A stretch of DNA of 64,000 bases from Siccirubricoccus sp. G192 (GTDB lineage: Bacteria > Pseudomonadota > Alphaproteobacteria > Acetobacterales > Acetobacteraceae). The notes below the pieces were generated by a model. The model made no database searches. It had not been told where the DNA came from and saw nothing but the letters and a program-made list of their open reading frames with translations. The position numbers and the translations under genes are program-made. The stretch is taken from contig NZ_JAHREN010000001.1 in assembly GCF_019084075.1 (NCBI RefSeq), positions 2,887,501 through 2,951,500 on the forward strand, read 5' to 3'. Of the stretch, positions 44,727 through 53,916 are shown in pieces; the first letter of the stretch is position 1, and every line of letters starts with the position of its first letter.

Positions 44727-44910
44727 ATCGGTTCCGGAAGATGGCTGCGACAAGGATGCTCGCAGGGGTCCGGAGAGTCCTGCCGCCGGAAGTCCATGCA
44801 TGAGCATGTTTAATACTAGGTAAAGCGTTTCACAACTGCAAGCACAATTTCGTGATGCCGGCTGATTCGTGGCCGTTGCGCCGCATGGCCGGCCCAAGCA
44901 GATTGCGCCC

Positions 44911-46121
44911 ATGCCTCCTCACGATCCGCCCGCGCTGCTGCGCCAGGGCGCTGCACTGCACGCGGCGGGCGACCTTGCCGCCGCCGAGCGCCTCTATCGC
45001 CAGACCCTCAAGCTCGATCCGCGGGAGGCGAATGCCCATAACCTGCTGGGTGTGCTGGCACGGCAGCGCGGCGATGCCACGGAGGCGCTGCGGCATACCG
45101 GCCGGGCGCTGGCCCTGCAGCCGGAGGCGCCGGTCTTCCTGGCCAATCATGGCGGCGCCCTGGCCGAGGCCGGCCGGCTCACCGATGCAGTGCTGACCCT
45201 TCGCGCCGCGCTGGTCCGGCGGCCGGCGGACCCGGTGACGCTCCGCAATCTCGGCCAGGCCCTCTGCGGGCTGGGCGACGCCAAGGGGGCGCTGGAACCG
45301 CTGGAACGCGCCGCCGCCCTGCTGCCAGAGGCCGCGGAACCGCTGCTGGCCCTGGCGCATGCCCGGCGGGAGGCGGGGGATGCGGTGGGGGCGACGGGCG
45401 CCGCGGCGGCGGCGCTGGAGCGTGCCGGGACAGAGCCGGAATTGGCGGCGCAGGCCCGATTCCTGCTGGCGGCGCTCGGCCGCGCGGCGGCGCCGGACCG
45501 CGCCCCGGCCGCCTATGTGCGCAGCCTCTTCGACCAATTCGCCCCCCCCGTTTCGAGGCGGAGCTGACCGGCCGGCTGGACTACCGCACCCCCGAGCTGC
45601 TGGCAGCGCTGTTGCGGCAGGCGGGGGTGCCGGCAGCGTGGGGATTGCGGGTGCTCGATCTCGGCTGCGGCACCGGGCTCTCCGGCGTCGCCCTGGCGCC
45701 CTTCGCGCGGCGGCTAGAGGGGCTGGACCTCTCGCCCCGCATGCTGGGCGAGGCGCGTCGGCGCGGCCTGTATCACGCGCTGCACGAGGCCGATCTGCTG
45801 GACTGGCTGCCCGGCCATGATGCCGCTTTCGATCTCATCGCTGCGGTGGATGTGCTGAATTACCTCGGCGACCTCGGCCCGGCCCTGGCCGCCATCCATG
45901 CGGCGCTGGCGCCTGGCGGGGTGGCCGCCTTCTCGGTGGAGGCCGGGGAGGGGGCACCCTTCGCGCTGGGCGAGGCCATGCGCTACCGCCATGCCCCCGG
46001 ACATGTGGCGGCGCTGGCCGCCGGTGCCGGGCTTGCCCCACTCGCGCGGCAGGATGCGGTGCTGCGGCAGGAACGGGGCGCCCCGGTGGCCGGCGCCCTC
46101 TTCATCCTGCGCCGGGCCTGA
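44911..46121 (+). CDS. TPR-repeat protein with C-terminal methyltransferase domain (frame broken once)
   Basis: About 402 residues after correction. The first frame has about five tetratricopeptide repeats (GDLAAAERLYRQTLKLDPRE, GDATEALRHTGRALALQPEA and so on) and ends YVRSLFDQFAP. The second frame continues RFEAELTGRLDYRTPELL into a methyltransferase domain (VLDLGCGTGLSGVAL, GLDLSPRMLGEA). The break is a C8 run at 45542-45549. The family reads DQFAPRF at this point, which needs six Cs, so two are extra (nine Cs would also restore the frame). Such TPR-methyltransferases are common in alphaproteobacteria; their substrates are unknown. The last bases lie 9 bp from the convergent RraA-like gene. 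Confidence 0.82.
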
Positions 46122-46130
46122 GGCGCGGCC

Positions 46131-46820
46131 TCAGCCTGACGTCACGATCCGGGCGCTGGCCATGAGGCGCCGCACCTTCTCGGATTCCGTGGCGCCACCC
46201 TCCACCGCCGCCACCGCCTTCGCCTCGGCGGTGCGGACGGCAGCGAGGCTTTCCAGCACCGCCTCCGCCCGGTCCAGCGGCACCACCACCACGCCATCCG
46301 CATCGCCCACCACGATATCGCCGGGGCGCACATGGATGCCGCCGCAAGTGATCGGCGCGCCCACCGTGCCGGGGCCGTTGCTGGCCGGCGAGGTCGGCAC
46401 GATGCCGGCGCAGAAGACCGGCAGGCCGGTGGCGAGGATGCCGGCCTTGTCGCGCGCCAGCCCTTCCGTGACGAAAGCGGCGACGCCCTTGTTCCGCATC
46501 ATGCCGATGACCAGGTCGCCCACCACCGCGGTGCCCATGTAGCCGTCATTGGCCACCAGGATCACATCGCCCGGCTGCGCCTCGGCCAGCGCGCCCATCA
46601 CCCCCACCACATCGGCCGGGTAGGCGAAGGCGGTCAGCGCCGGGCCGACGAATTCCGCCCGCGCCGGATCGAGTGGCTTGATCCGCCAGTCGAGCCCGCC
46701 GCGCCCCTCCATGGCATCCACCAGATGCGAGGTCTGGGCGCCGCGGAAGCGTTCCAGCAGCGCCGGCGGGGCGCGGCGGAAGCCGCGATGGACGGTGAGC
46801 AGCGGTGGATTGTCGAGCAT
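46131..46820 (-). CDS. RraA family protein (HMG/CHA aldolase-like)
   Basis: A 229-residue protein. TSHLVDAMEGRGGL, FVGPALTAFAYPADVVGVMGAL, GDVILVANDGYMGTAVVGDL and DIVVGDADGVVVVPLDRAE are the conserved RraA/aldolase segments. VGDLVIGMMRNKGVAAFVTEGLARD has the usual GxxxxxAxxxGxxGxVxxGxxRD metal-site pattern with Arg-Asp. Catabolic members cleave 4-hydroxy-4-methyl-2-oxoglutarate or 4-carboxy-4-hydroxy-2-oxoadipate to pyruvate; RraA proper inhibits RNase E. In this setting an aldolase or lyase role is more likely. It lies 57 bp downstream of an SDR gene on the same strand. Confidence 0.85.
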   Translation of the reverse strand: MLDNPPLLTVHRGFRRAPPALLERFRGAQTSHLVDAMEGRGGLDWRIKPLDPARAEFVGPALTAFAYPADVVGVMGALAEAQPGDVILVANDGYMGTAVVGDLVIGMMRNKGVAAFVTEGLARDKAGILATGLPVFCAGIVPTSPASNGPGTVGAPITCGGIHVRPGDIVVGDADGVVVVPLDRAEAVLESLAAVRTAEAKAVAAVEGGATESEKVRRLMASARIVTSG

Positions 46821-46877
46821 GGCGGCGCCTCCCTGGCGGTTGCCGCGAGTGTCGCGCGGCGGGAGGGAGGCGCCAAG

Positions 46878-47597
46878 CTACTCGGCGTAGATCATCTTCC
46901 GCGTCATGCCGCCATCGGTGACGAACTCGGCCCCGGTGACGAAGCCGCTCTCCGGCCCGACCAGCCAGGCGACCAGCGCCGCCACATCCTCCGGCCGCCC
47001 GACCCGGCCTGCCGGATGCTGGGCATGGTCCTCCGGGCGAAGAGCCTCGCCCTTGGTGTCAATCCAGCCGGGGCTCACGCAATTCACCCGCACCTCCGGT
47101 CCCAGGCTCATCGCAAGGGCATGGGTCAGCGCCACCAGCCCGCCCTTGGAGGCGGCATAGCTCTCGGTATCCGGCTCCGACTGCCGGGCGCGGGTGGAGG
47201 CGATGGTGACGATGGCGCCGCCGGAGGCGCGCAGCAGCGCCTCGGAGGCCCGGGCCAGCAGGAAGGTGCTGGTGAGATTGGTGCCGAGCACCGCCTGCCA
47301 TTCCGCCAAGGTCAACTCCCGCAGCGGCTTCCGCACCATGAAGCCGGCATTGCAGACCAGCGCGTCCAGCCGGCCCTCCTCGGCCTGCACCCCAGCCAGC
47401 AGGGCCTCGACCACGGCTTCCTCCGCCACATCGGCCTGGACGCGGCGGAGGCCGGAGCCGGGCGGCCCAAGGGCAGGGGAATGGTCGCGGTCGGCGATCA
47501 CCACCCGCCAGCCATCCCCGGCCAGGCGGGTGGCGATGGCCTGGCCGATGCCGCGCGCGGCGCCGGTTACCAGGGCCACGCGGCGCTGTTCGGTCAT
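46878..47597 (-). CDS. Short-chain dehydrogenase/reductase (SDR)
   Basis: A 239-residue classical SDR with the cofactor loop TGAARGIG (residues 11-18), the NAG motif in LVCNAGFMV, the catalytic Ser and YAASK (near 150-155), and the NCVSPGWIDT segment. Acidic residues after strand 2 (IADRDHS) suggest NAD rather than NADP. It oxidises or reduces an alcohol/ketone; the substrate is unknown. The ATG at 47597 has AAGGGA upstream. It probably forms an operon with the RraA-like gene and diverges from the flavin oxidoreductase, all three looking like one catabolic locus. Confidence 0.87.
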   Translation of the reverse strand: MTEQRRVALVTGAARGIGQAIATRLAGDGWRVVIADRDHSPALGPPGSGLRRVQADVAEEAVVEALLAGVQAEEGRLDALVCNAGFMVRKPLRELTLAEWQAVLGTNLTSTFLLARASEALLRASGGAIVTIASTRARQSEPDTESYAASKGGLVALTHALAMSLGPEVRVNCVSPGWIDTKGEALRPEDHAQHPAGRVGRPEDVAALVAWLVGPESGFVTGAEFVTDGGMTRKMIYAE

Positions 47598-47704
47598 GCG
47601 GCTGGTCCCTTGCACTGCCTGCCGGGCCAAAGCCCTGACGCCGGGGCGGGGTTCCCGGCCGCGCCATCCCCTGTAGCATGGGGGCGAAAGAGGGAGGAAT
47701 GCGG

Positions 47705-48862
47705 ATGCCCGCACCACTGCTGTTCACGCCGATCCGGCTGCGCGAGGTCACGCTGAAGAACCGCGCGGTGGTGGCGCCGATGCACCAGTATTCCGCGGTG
47801 CGGGGCTTCGCCACCGACTGGCACCTGATGAATGCCGGCCGCTATGCCGCCGGCGGCGCCGGCCTGGTCATCATGGAAAGCACCAAGGTGGAGCGGCGCG
47901 GCTGCGGCACGCTGGGTGATCTCGGCCTCTGGGATGACGCCTTCATCCCGGGCCTGGCGCGCTGCGTCGAGTTCATCCGCCAGCATGGCGCGGTGGCCGG
48001 CATCCAGCTTGGCCATTCCGGCCGCAAGGCGCGGCGCTTCCGCCCCTGGGAAGGCGGCGCGCCGCTGCAGCGCACCCCCGAGATCGAGGACTGGGATGCC
48101 TGGGAGTTGGTGGCGCCCTCCGCCCTCGCGGCGCCCGAGAGTGACCCGCTGCCGCGCGCCCTCTCACGCGAGGAGATCCCGGCGCTGGTGGAACGCTGGG
48201 GCCAGGCGGCACGGCGGGCGCATGAGGCGGGGTTCGAGGTGCTGGAGATCCATGGCGCGCATGGCTACCTCATGCATGAATTCCTCTCGCCCTTCTCCAA
48301 TCGCCGCAACGACGACTATGGCGGTTCCGAGCTGAACCGCATGCGCTTCTGCATGGAAGTGGTGGAGAGCGTGCGCGCCCATTGGCCGGCAGGGAAGCCG
48401 CTATTCCTGCGGCTTTCGGTGGATGACGACGCGGGTTGGGATCCCGACCAGTCCTCGCGCCTCGCGGCGCTGGTGCGGCCGAAGGGCGTCGATGTGATCG
48501 ACTGCTCCTCCGGCGGCATGCGCGGCGCGCCGGTGGTGAGCGCCGGGCCGATCACCTATAGCTACCAGGTGCCCTATGCCACCAAGATCCGCCGCGAGGC
48601 CGACATCATGACCATGGCGGTCGGGCTGATCGTGCATGCCGACCAGGCGGAGGGCATCCTGCAGCGCGGCGAGGCGGACCTCATCGCCCTGGCGCGGGAG
48701 CTGCTCTACAACCCGAATTGGCCGATGGATGCGGCGCAGAAACTCGGCGTCGACCCGCAATTCGCGCTGGTACCGCCGCCCCAGGCCTATTGGCTGGAGA
48801 AGCGGGCGCGGCAGGTGAAGGAACTGACGCCCTCCACCTGGCGGGAGCGGCTCGACGCCTGA
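47705..48862 (+). CDS. NADH:flavin oxidoreductase, old yellow enzyme family (YqjM-like)
   Basis: A 385-residue FMN enzyme. VAPMHQYSAVRGFATDWHL, GIQLGHSGRKA, the active-site and substrate motif HGAHGYLMHEFLSP near residue 182, NRRNDDYGG, and LIALARELLYNPNWP are family signatures of the thermophilic-like/YqjM branch. It reduces activated C=C bonds of enals, enones or similar using NAD(P)H. The ATG at 47705 was preferred because GGAGG is seven bases upstream; ATGs at 47699 and 47678 are in frame. It is followed by a hairpin that may be its terminator. Confidence 0.88.
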   Translation: MPAPLLFTPIRLREVTLKNRAVVAPMHQYSAVRGFATDWHLMNAGRYAAGGAGLVIMESTKVERRGCGTLGDLGLWDDAFIPGLARCVEFIRQHGAVAGIQLGHSGRKARRFRPWEGGAPLQRTPEIEDWDAWELVAPSALAAPESDPLPRALSREEIPALVERWGQAARRAHEAGFEVLEIHGAHGYLMHEFLSPFSNRRNDDYGGSELNRMRFCMEVVESVRAHWPAGKPLFLRLSVDDDAGWDPDQSSRLAALVRPKGVDVIDCSSGGMRGAPVVSAGPITYSYQVPYATKIRREADIMTMAVGLIVHADQAEGILQRGEADLIALARELLYNPNWPMDAAQKLGVDPQFALVPPPQAYWLEKRARQVKELTPSTWRERLDA

Positions 48863-48924
48863 TCGTATACAGAACAAGCCGCAACCGGAGTTCCGAACCA
48901 CCGCAGGGCGGCTTGGAGCAGGAA

Positions 48925-48958
48925 GGCAAGGCCCGGTTTGGCATTCCGGGCCTTTGCC
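48925..48958. terminator. Hairpin between the flavin oxidoreductase and Lin0512 genes
   Basis: GGCAAGGCCCGG (48925-48936) pairs with CCGGGCCTTTGCC (48946-48958) with one bulge across a 9-nt loop. The T content after the stem is poor (TTT inside it). It lies between convergent genes, so it may stop transcription from either side. Confidence 0.45.
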
Positions 48959-49089
48959 GTGCGCCTCCTGGCCGCTTTGTTGCCGCTATGTTTGCGTCGC
49001 CACAGGGCCGGTTCGGGCGGAATGGCGATGACCCTGCCAGGGGAAGGCGCCTATCACCAGCGCCGCCGCCCTGCGATCATCGGATCGCC

Positions 49090-49791
49090 TCAGGGCAGGT
49101 CGAGCCGCACCGCAACGGCGGCGCTGGCGATCACCGCCACGTCGTCGCGCTCCGGGTCCGGAACATCGAGCCCGCCCTTCACCACGGTCACTGTGACCTT
49201 CCCATGCGGCAGGGTGGCCTTCACCCTGTCGGCATCCACCTTGCCGGGCTGCTGCACGCCGATCGTGACATCGACCAGCATGGTGGCGGGGTCGATCGCC
49301 AGGGAGCGCAGCATCGAGAGGGAAGAGTGGTGCAGCGCATCCTGCACGGCGCGGATCGCGGCCTTGGTATAATCCGCGCCATGCAGGTCGTTGCCGCTGC
49401 CCATCTCCAGGATGACGCGCCGCGCGGTCATGCCGACGCCCCCCCGCCGCTCGCCGATATCAAGCCGGACCACCGCCGCCGCATTGGCGATGACGGTGGA
49501 GCCGGTGCCCGCCTCGTTCGGGATTTCCAGCCCGCCCTCGACTACCTCCACCGTGCCGGTGCCATGCGGCAGCACCGCCAGCACCGCCTCGCGGTCCACC
49601 TGCTCCGGCCGAGGGACGCCGATGGTGACCTCCACCTGCATTGCATCGACATCGATGCCGAGCGCATGGGTGACGGTCAGCGAGTTGTGCCACAGCGCGT
49701 CGCGCAGCGCCCTGACCGCCGCCTTGGTATAGTCCGTGCCGCGGATATCGGTGCCCATGCCGATCTGCAGCACCATGCGCTTCAGCGCCAT
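49090..49791 (-). CDS. Tandem Lin0512 family protein (two copies of the domain)
   Basis: A 233-residue protein made of two homologous halves. Half one has LQIGMGTDIRGTDYTKAAVRALRDALWHNSL (key part GMGTDIRGTDYTKAAVRA); half two has LEMGSGNDLHGADYTKAAIRA and QDALHHSSLS. Each continues with a VEVTIGVPRPEQVD or VDVTIGVQQPGKVD stretch and GGLEIP or GGLDVP. Usual Lin0512 proteins are one domain of about 115 residues, so an internal duplication or fusion occurred. The function of the family is unknown; the fold is thought to form rings of many subunits. GGGAG precedes the ATG. It follows a peptide-type binding protein by 30 bp, so it is cotranscribed with transport genes. Confidence 0.87.
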   Translation of the reverse strand: MALKRMVLQIGMGTDIRGTDYTKAAVRALRDALWHNSLTVTHALGIDVDAMQVEVTIGVPRPEQVDREAVLAVLPHGTGTVEVVEGGLEIPNEAGTGSTVIANAAAVVRLDIGERRGGVGMTARRVILEMGSGNDLHGADYTKAAIRAVQDALHHSSLSMLRSLAIDPATMLVDVTIGVQQPGKVDADRVKATLPHGKVTVTVVKGGLDVPDPERDDVAVIASAAVAVRLDLP

Positions 49792-49821
49792 GTCGCTTTC
49801 TCCCTCGAGTGCCTGCCGCCT

Positions 49822-51405
49822 TCAGCCCTTGGTCACGTTCCAGAAGACCGGAACCGGCCCCTTCAGGATGCCGTCCAGGTTGCTCCGCCAGGCGGCGGAA
49901 GGCAGGTACTGGCCGAGCGGGATGAACGGCACCGTCTCGAAGGCGCGGGCCTGGACCTGTCGGTTCAGCCGTTGCAACTCCGCTTCGTCGGTGCTCTCCA
50001 TCCAGCGGTCGCGCATCGCCTCCATCTCCGGGTCCTCCGGCCAACCGAACCAGGCGCGCCTGCCGTTGCCGCGGAGGTTGGAGGCGAAGACGGGATCGCG
50101 GTATTCCGCTGCCGGGTAGCCGGCCGGGAAGATGGACCAGCCACCCTTCTCCAGGGGCTCCATGCTGGTCCGCCGCTGCACCACCGTGCCCCAATCCATG
50201 GACTGGTCGTCCACATTGATGCCGACCTTGCGGAAGGCCGCGGTCGCGACGCTTGCCATGGCATCGTAGAAGGTCTGGTCGGTCGGGTGCATGAAGACCA
50301 CGCGCTCGCCATTGTAGCCGGCCTCGGCGAGCATCGCCTTGATCTCGTCCGTGCTGCGGCGGCGGAGGTTCTCCATGCCAGCGTCGTTGGCCGAGGGCGT
50401 GCCGGGCAGGAAATAGCCGACCGGGGCGCGCCATAGCGAACGGTCCTCGCCCATCACCGCGGTCATCACCTCCACCTGGTCGATGGCGGCCATCATGGCG
50501 CGGCGGATGCCGGGATTGGCGGTCGGGCCGTGCAACTGGTTCGGCCGCAGCGCGCCGAAGGTGCCGAAGAGATCGATCTGCCCGACCGTGACGCCGCGCG
50601 CCCGGCGCAGCCGCGGCAGGAGGTCCGGCAGCGGCTGGTCCACCCAGTCCACCTCGCCATTGATCAGCGCGCTGGCCGCGGTGGCGGCATCGGGGATGAT
50701 GTTCCACTCCACCCGGTCCACCAGCACGCGGTAGCCGCCGGCGGCATAGCTCGCGGGTTCGTCGCGCGGGCTGTAGCGCTCGAATTTCGCATAAACGGCG
50801 CGGCTGCCGGGCACATATTCATTGGCCACCCACTGGAAGGGGCCGCTGCCGACGATCTCCTGCACCTGCTTGTAGGGGTCCGTCGTGGCCAGCCGCTCCG
50901 GCATGATGACCGGGCTTGGCTGGGTCTTGGCCAGGGCATAGGGCAGCGAGGCGAAGGGCTTGTTCAGCCGGAAGACGATGGTGCGGTCATCCGGTGCTTC
51001 CAGTGCATCCAGCCGCGCCGCGATGGTCTGGCCGATCGGGTCGCGCACCATCCAGCGGCGGAGCGAGGCGACGCAATCGCGCGCCAGCACCCGCTCCCCG
51101 TCGTGGAACAGCAGCCCTTCGCGGAGCCGCATGGTCCAGCGCTTGCCGCCATCCTCCACCAGATGGCCCTCGACCATCTGCGGCTTCGGGTTGAGGTTCT
51201 CGTCGCGCCCGTAGAGAGTCTCGAAGAGCAGATGCGCCGAATTGCGCGTGACGACCGCGGTGGTCCAGACCGGGTCCAGGCTGGTCAGGTTGGCCTGCGG
51301 CACATGGATGAGGGTCTTTGCCTGGTTGCCGAGGGCCGGCCGGGCCAGTGTCGCATGAGCCGCGGCAAGGGCCGCGCTGCCGGCCAGCAGGTGACGACGT
51401 CGCAT
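49822..51405 (-). CDS. ABC transporter substrate-binding protein, peptide/nickel (SBP_bac_5) family
   Basis: A 527-residue periplasmic receptor with a Tat-like signal (MRRRHLLAGSAALAAAHATL). The mature protein begins LIHVPQANLTSLDPVWTTAV and contains WTMRLREGLLFHDGERVLARD (core REGLLFHDGERV), GSGPFQWVANEYVPGSRAVY and the usual YNGERVVFMHPTDQTFY. The DppA/OppA family binds peptides, opines, nickel complexes or oligosaccharides. No permease or ATPase genes are nearby, so it is another orphan receptor. The ATG at 51405 follows GGGAGGAG. It lies between a Bug receptor and the Lin0512 gene on one strand. Confidence 0.88.
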   Translation of the reverse strand: MRRRHLLAGSAALAAAHATLARPALGNQAKTLIHVPQANLTSLDPVWTTAVVTRNSAHLLFETLYGRDENLNPKPQMVEGHLVEDGGKRWTMRLREGLLFHDGERVLARDCVASLRRWMVRDPIGQTIAARLDALEAPDDRTIVFRLNKPFASLPYALAKTQPSPVIMPERLATTDPYKQVQEIVGSGPFQWVANEYVPGSRAVYAKFERYSPRDEPASYAAGGYRVLVDRVEWNIIPDAATAASALINGEVDWVDQPLPDLLPRLRRARGVTVGQIDLFGTFGALRPNQLHGPTANPGIRRAMMAAIDQVEVMTAVMGEDRSLWRAPVGYFLPGTPSANDAGMENLRRRSTDEIKAMLAEAGYNGERVVFMHPTDQTFYDAMASVATAAFRKVGINVDDQSMDWGTVVQRRTSMEPLEKGGWSIFPAGYPAAEYRDPVFASNLRGNGRRAWFGWPEDPEMEAMRDRWMESTDEAELQRLNRQVQARAFETVPFIPLGQYLPSAAWRSNLDGILKGPVPVFWNVTKG

Positions 51406-51528
51406 CTTCCGCTCCTCCCGTATCCGCCTTGTCTCAGGCTTTGGCGTTCCGCCGGCCGATGCTCCCCCGAACGGCGCCGTACCGCAACGCCTTGTTGTCG
51501 CGATGGGAGCACCGCACTGCCGCACGCC

Positions 51529-52512
51529 TCACTCCAGCCGGATATTCTCCGCCCGGATCAGCTCGGTCAGGCGGGTGCGCTGCTGCGCCTCGAAGGCGCC
51601 GAGTTCGGCCGGGCTGCTGCCTACCGGGATGATGCCGATCTCGGCATAGCGGGCGCGCACCGCGGGCTCGGCCAGTGCCGCTGCGGCCGCCTCATGCAGC
51701 CGGGCGATGATGGGGGAGGGGGTGCCGGCGGGCACCCAGAGCGCCACCCATTCATTCAGCTCGAAGCCCGGGAAGCCCTGTTCCGCCACCGTCGGCACAT
51801 CGGGCAGCGCCGGCAGCCGCGCCGCGGTCGAGACCGCCAGCGCCCGCAGCCTGCCCTCGCGCACCAGCGGCGAGGCCTGGGGGATGGTGGAGAAGGTGAA
51901 GCCGACATTGCCCGCCAGCACATCCGCCATGGCGGCGGCGCTGCCGCGATAGGGCACATGCGTTGCCGTGACGCCCGCCTGGCGCAGCAGCAGCGCCGAG
52001 GCGAGATGCGGCCCGGCGGCGATGCCGGAGGAGGCATAGGTGAGTTCGCCGGGCCGCGCCTTGGCCATGGCGATCAGATCGGCCAGGCTGCGCGCCGGAT
52101 GGTCCGGCCGCACCACCAGGAGATGCGGCAGCACCGAGATCTGCGTCACCGGCGCGAAAGCCGTGGCGTAGTCGAAGGGCAGGCTGTGCATCAGGCTGGG
52201 ATTGCTGGCATGCGCCGCGGCATCGGCCAGCACGGTATAGCCATCCGGCGCCGCCTGGGCGACCGCCGCGGCACCGATCGAGCCGCTGGCGCCGCCACGG
52301 TTCTCGACCACCACCGGCTGGCCCAGCACTTCCTGCATCTTCGGCAGCAGCAGCCGCACCGGCACATCGACGCCGCCGCCCGGCGTCCAGGCCACGACGA
52401 TCCGCACCGGCCGGCTCGGCCAGGCGGGGGCCGGGCTTTGGGCTTTAGCCAGGGCCGGCGCGGTCAGCGCGGCGAGCAGGCCCCGCCGGAAGAGTCCTGG
52501 TTGCCGTGTCAT
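51529..52512 (-). CDS. Tripartite tricarboxylate transporter receptor, Bug family (TctC-like)
   Basis: A 327-residue periplasmic receptor with a signal peptide (FRRGLLAALTAPALAKA). The Bug core is WPSRPVRIVVAWTPGGGVDV, VVVENRGGASGSIGAAAV, APDGYTVL, THVPYRGSAAAMADVLAG and ALPDVPTVAEQGFPG. The family binds carboxylates such as citrate, glutamate or nicotinate-like compounds. No tctA or tctB is in the window, which is common because Bug receptors far outnumber permeases in such genomes. GGGAG precedes the ATG at 52512. It diverges from rarA across only 36 bp, so the rarA promoter must overlap its own. Confidence 0.9.
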   Translation of the reverse strand: MTRQPGLFRRGLLAALTAPALAKAQSPAPAWPSRPVRIVVAWTPGGGVDVPVRLLLPKMQEVLGQPVVVENRGGASGSIGAAAVAQAAPDGYTVLADAAAHASNPSLMHSLPFDYATAFAPVTQISVLPHLLVVRPDHPARSLADLIAMAKARPGELTYASSGIAAGPHLASALLLRQAGVTATHVPYRGSAAAMADVLAGNVGFTFSTIPQASPLVREGRLRALAVSTAARLPALPDVPTVAEQGFPGFELNEWVALWVPAGTPSPIIARLHEAAAAALAEPAVRARYAEIGIIPVGSSPAELGAFEAQQRTRLTELIRAENIRLE

Positions 52513-52548
52513 GCGTCATCTCCCGCGGTTCCGCGATATAGTGCCAGG

Positions 52549-53916
52549 ATGGCTTCACGTCGCCAGCGGGATGATCCCGCCGCCCCCTCCGACCTGTTCG
52601 GCAATACGGCCCCGCCCGAACCCCTGCCCACCACCGTGCCGGAGGGGCCGCGTCCACTCGCCGACCGGCTGCGCCCGCGGGCGCTGGAGGAGGTGGTGGG
52701 CCAGGACCACCTGCTGGGGCCGGAGGGCGCGCTGAGCGGCATGCTGGCACGGGGCCGGCTTGCCTCCCTGATACTTTGGGGGCCGCCGGGGGTGGGGAAG
52801 ACCACCATCGCGCGGCTGCTGGCGGAGCGGGCGGGGCTGGTCTTCGTCTCGCTTTCCGCGGTGTTCTCGGGGGTCGCCGACCTCAAGCGGGTCTTCGATG
52901 AGGCGCGGCAGCGCCGCCGCGCAGGCCAGGGCACGCTGCTTTTCGTGGACGAGATCCACCGTTTCAACCGTGCCCAGCAGGACGGATTCCTGCCGGTGGT
53001 GGAGGACGGCACCGTCACGCTTATCGGCGCGACAACGGAAAACCCCTCCTTCGCCCTGGTCGGCGCGTTGCTGTCGCGCTGCCAGGTGATGGTGCTGCGC
53101 CGGCTCGAGGATGCCGCGCTGGAATTGCTGCTGACGCGCGCCGAGGCGGAGGCCGGCCGCGCTCTGCCACTCGATGAGGCGGCGCGTGCCACCCTGCGGG
53201 CCATGGCGGATGGCGATGGGCGCTACCTGCTGAACCTGGCGGAGCAATTGCTGGCGCTGCCGGAAGAGCAGTCGGCACTCGACCCGCCGGGGCTGGCGGC
53301 GCTGCTGGCGCGGCGGGCGGCACTCTACGACAAGGACCGGGAGGAGCACTACAACCTCATCTCCGCCCTGCACAAATCGCTGCGCGGCTCGGACCCGGAT
53401 GCGGCGCTCTATTGGTTTGCGCGGATGCTCGGCGGCGGCGAGGACCCGCGCTACATCGCCCGCCGCCTGACCCGCTTCGCCGCCGAGGATGTCGGCATGG
53501 CCGACCCCCGCGCCCTGCCGCTGGCGATTGCCGCCTGGGAAACCTATGAACGCCTCGGCTCGCCGGAAGGGGAGCTGGCGCTGGCGCAACTCGTGGTGCA
53601 TCTCGGCACCGCGCCGAAATCGAATGCCGTTTATGTCGCCTGGGGCGAGGCGCAGCGGGCGGCGCGGGAGACCGGCAGCCTGATGCCGCCGAAGCACATC
53701 CTGAACGCACCGACCGGGCTGATGCGGGACCTCGGCTATGGCCGCGACTACGCCTATGACCATGACGCCGAGGAGGGTTTCTCCGGCCAGGACTACTTCC
53801 CCGAAGGCATGCGCCGCCGCCAGTTCTACCGCCCCACGGATCGCGGGGCGGAGGCGGCGGTCAGGGAGCGCCTGGAACGCTGGGCGGCGCTCAGGGAGCG
53901 GAAGCGGCGGGGCTAG
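52549..53916 (+). CDS. rarA: Replication-associated recombination protein A (AAA+ ATPase)
   Basis: A 455-residue RarA/MgsA. The N-terminal EPLPTTVPEGPRPLADRLRP and VVGQDHLLG are followed by Walker A GPPGVGKTT near residue 80 and Walker B LLFVDEIHRFN near 130. Sensor I is GATTENPSF. The C-terminal tetramer domain has EHYNLISALHKSLRGSDPDAA and ARRLTRFAAEDVGMADP. It acts at stalled replication forks and on single-stranded DNA ends. The ATG at 52549 has only a weak AGG directly upstream. The 3' end overlaps the convergent dehalogenase gene by four bases. Confidence 0.93.
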   Translation: MASRRQRDDPAAPSDLFGNTAPPEPLPTTVPEGPRPLADRLRPRALEEVVGQDHLLGPEGALSGMLARGRLASLILWGPPGVGKTTIARLLAERAGLVFVSLSAVFSGVADLKRVFDEARQRRRAGQGTLLFVDEIHRFNRAQQDGFLPVVEDGTVTLIGATTENPSFALVGALLSRCQVMVLRRLEDAALELLLTRAEAEAGRALPLDEAARATLRAMADGDGRYLLNLAEQLLALPEEQSALDPPGLAALLARRAALYDKDREEHYNLISALHKSLRGSDPDAALYWFARMLGGGEDPRYIARRLTRFAAEDVGMADPRALPLAIAAWETYERLGSPEGELALAQLVVHLGTAPKSNAVYVAWGEAQRAARETGSLMPPKHILNAPTGLMRDLGYGRDYAYDHDAEEGFSGQDYFPEGMRRRQFYRPTDRGAEAAVRERLERWAALRERKRRG

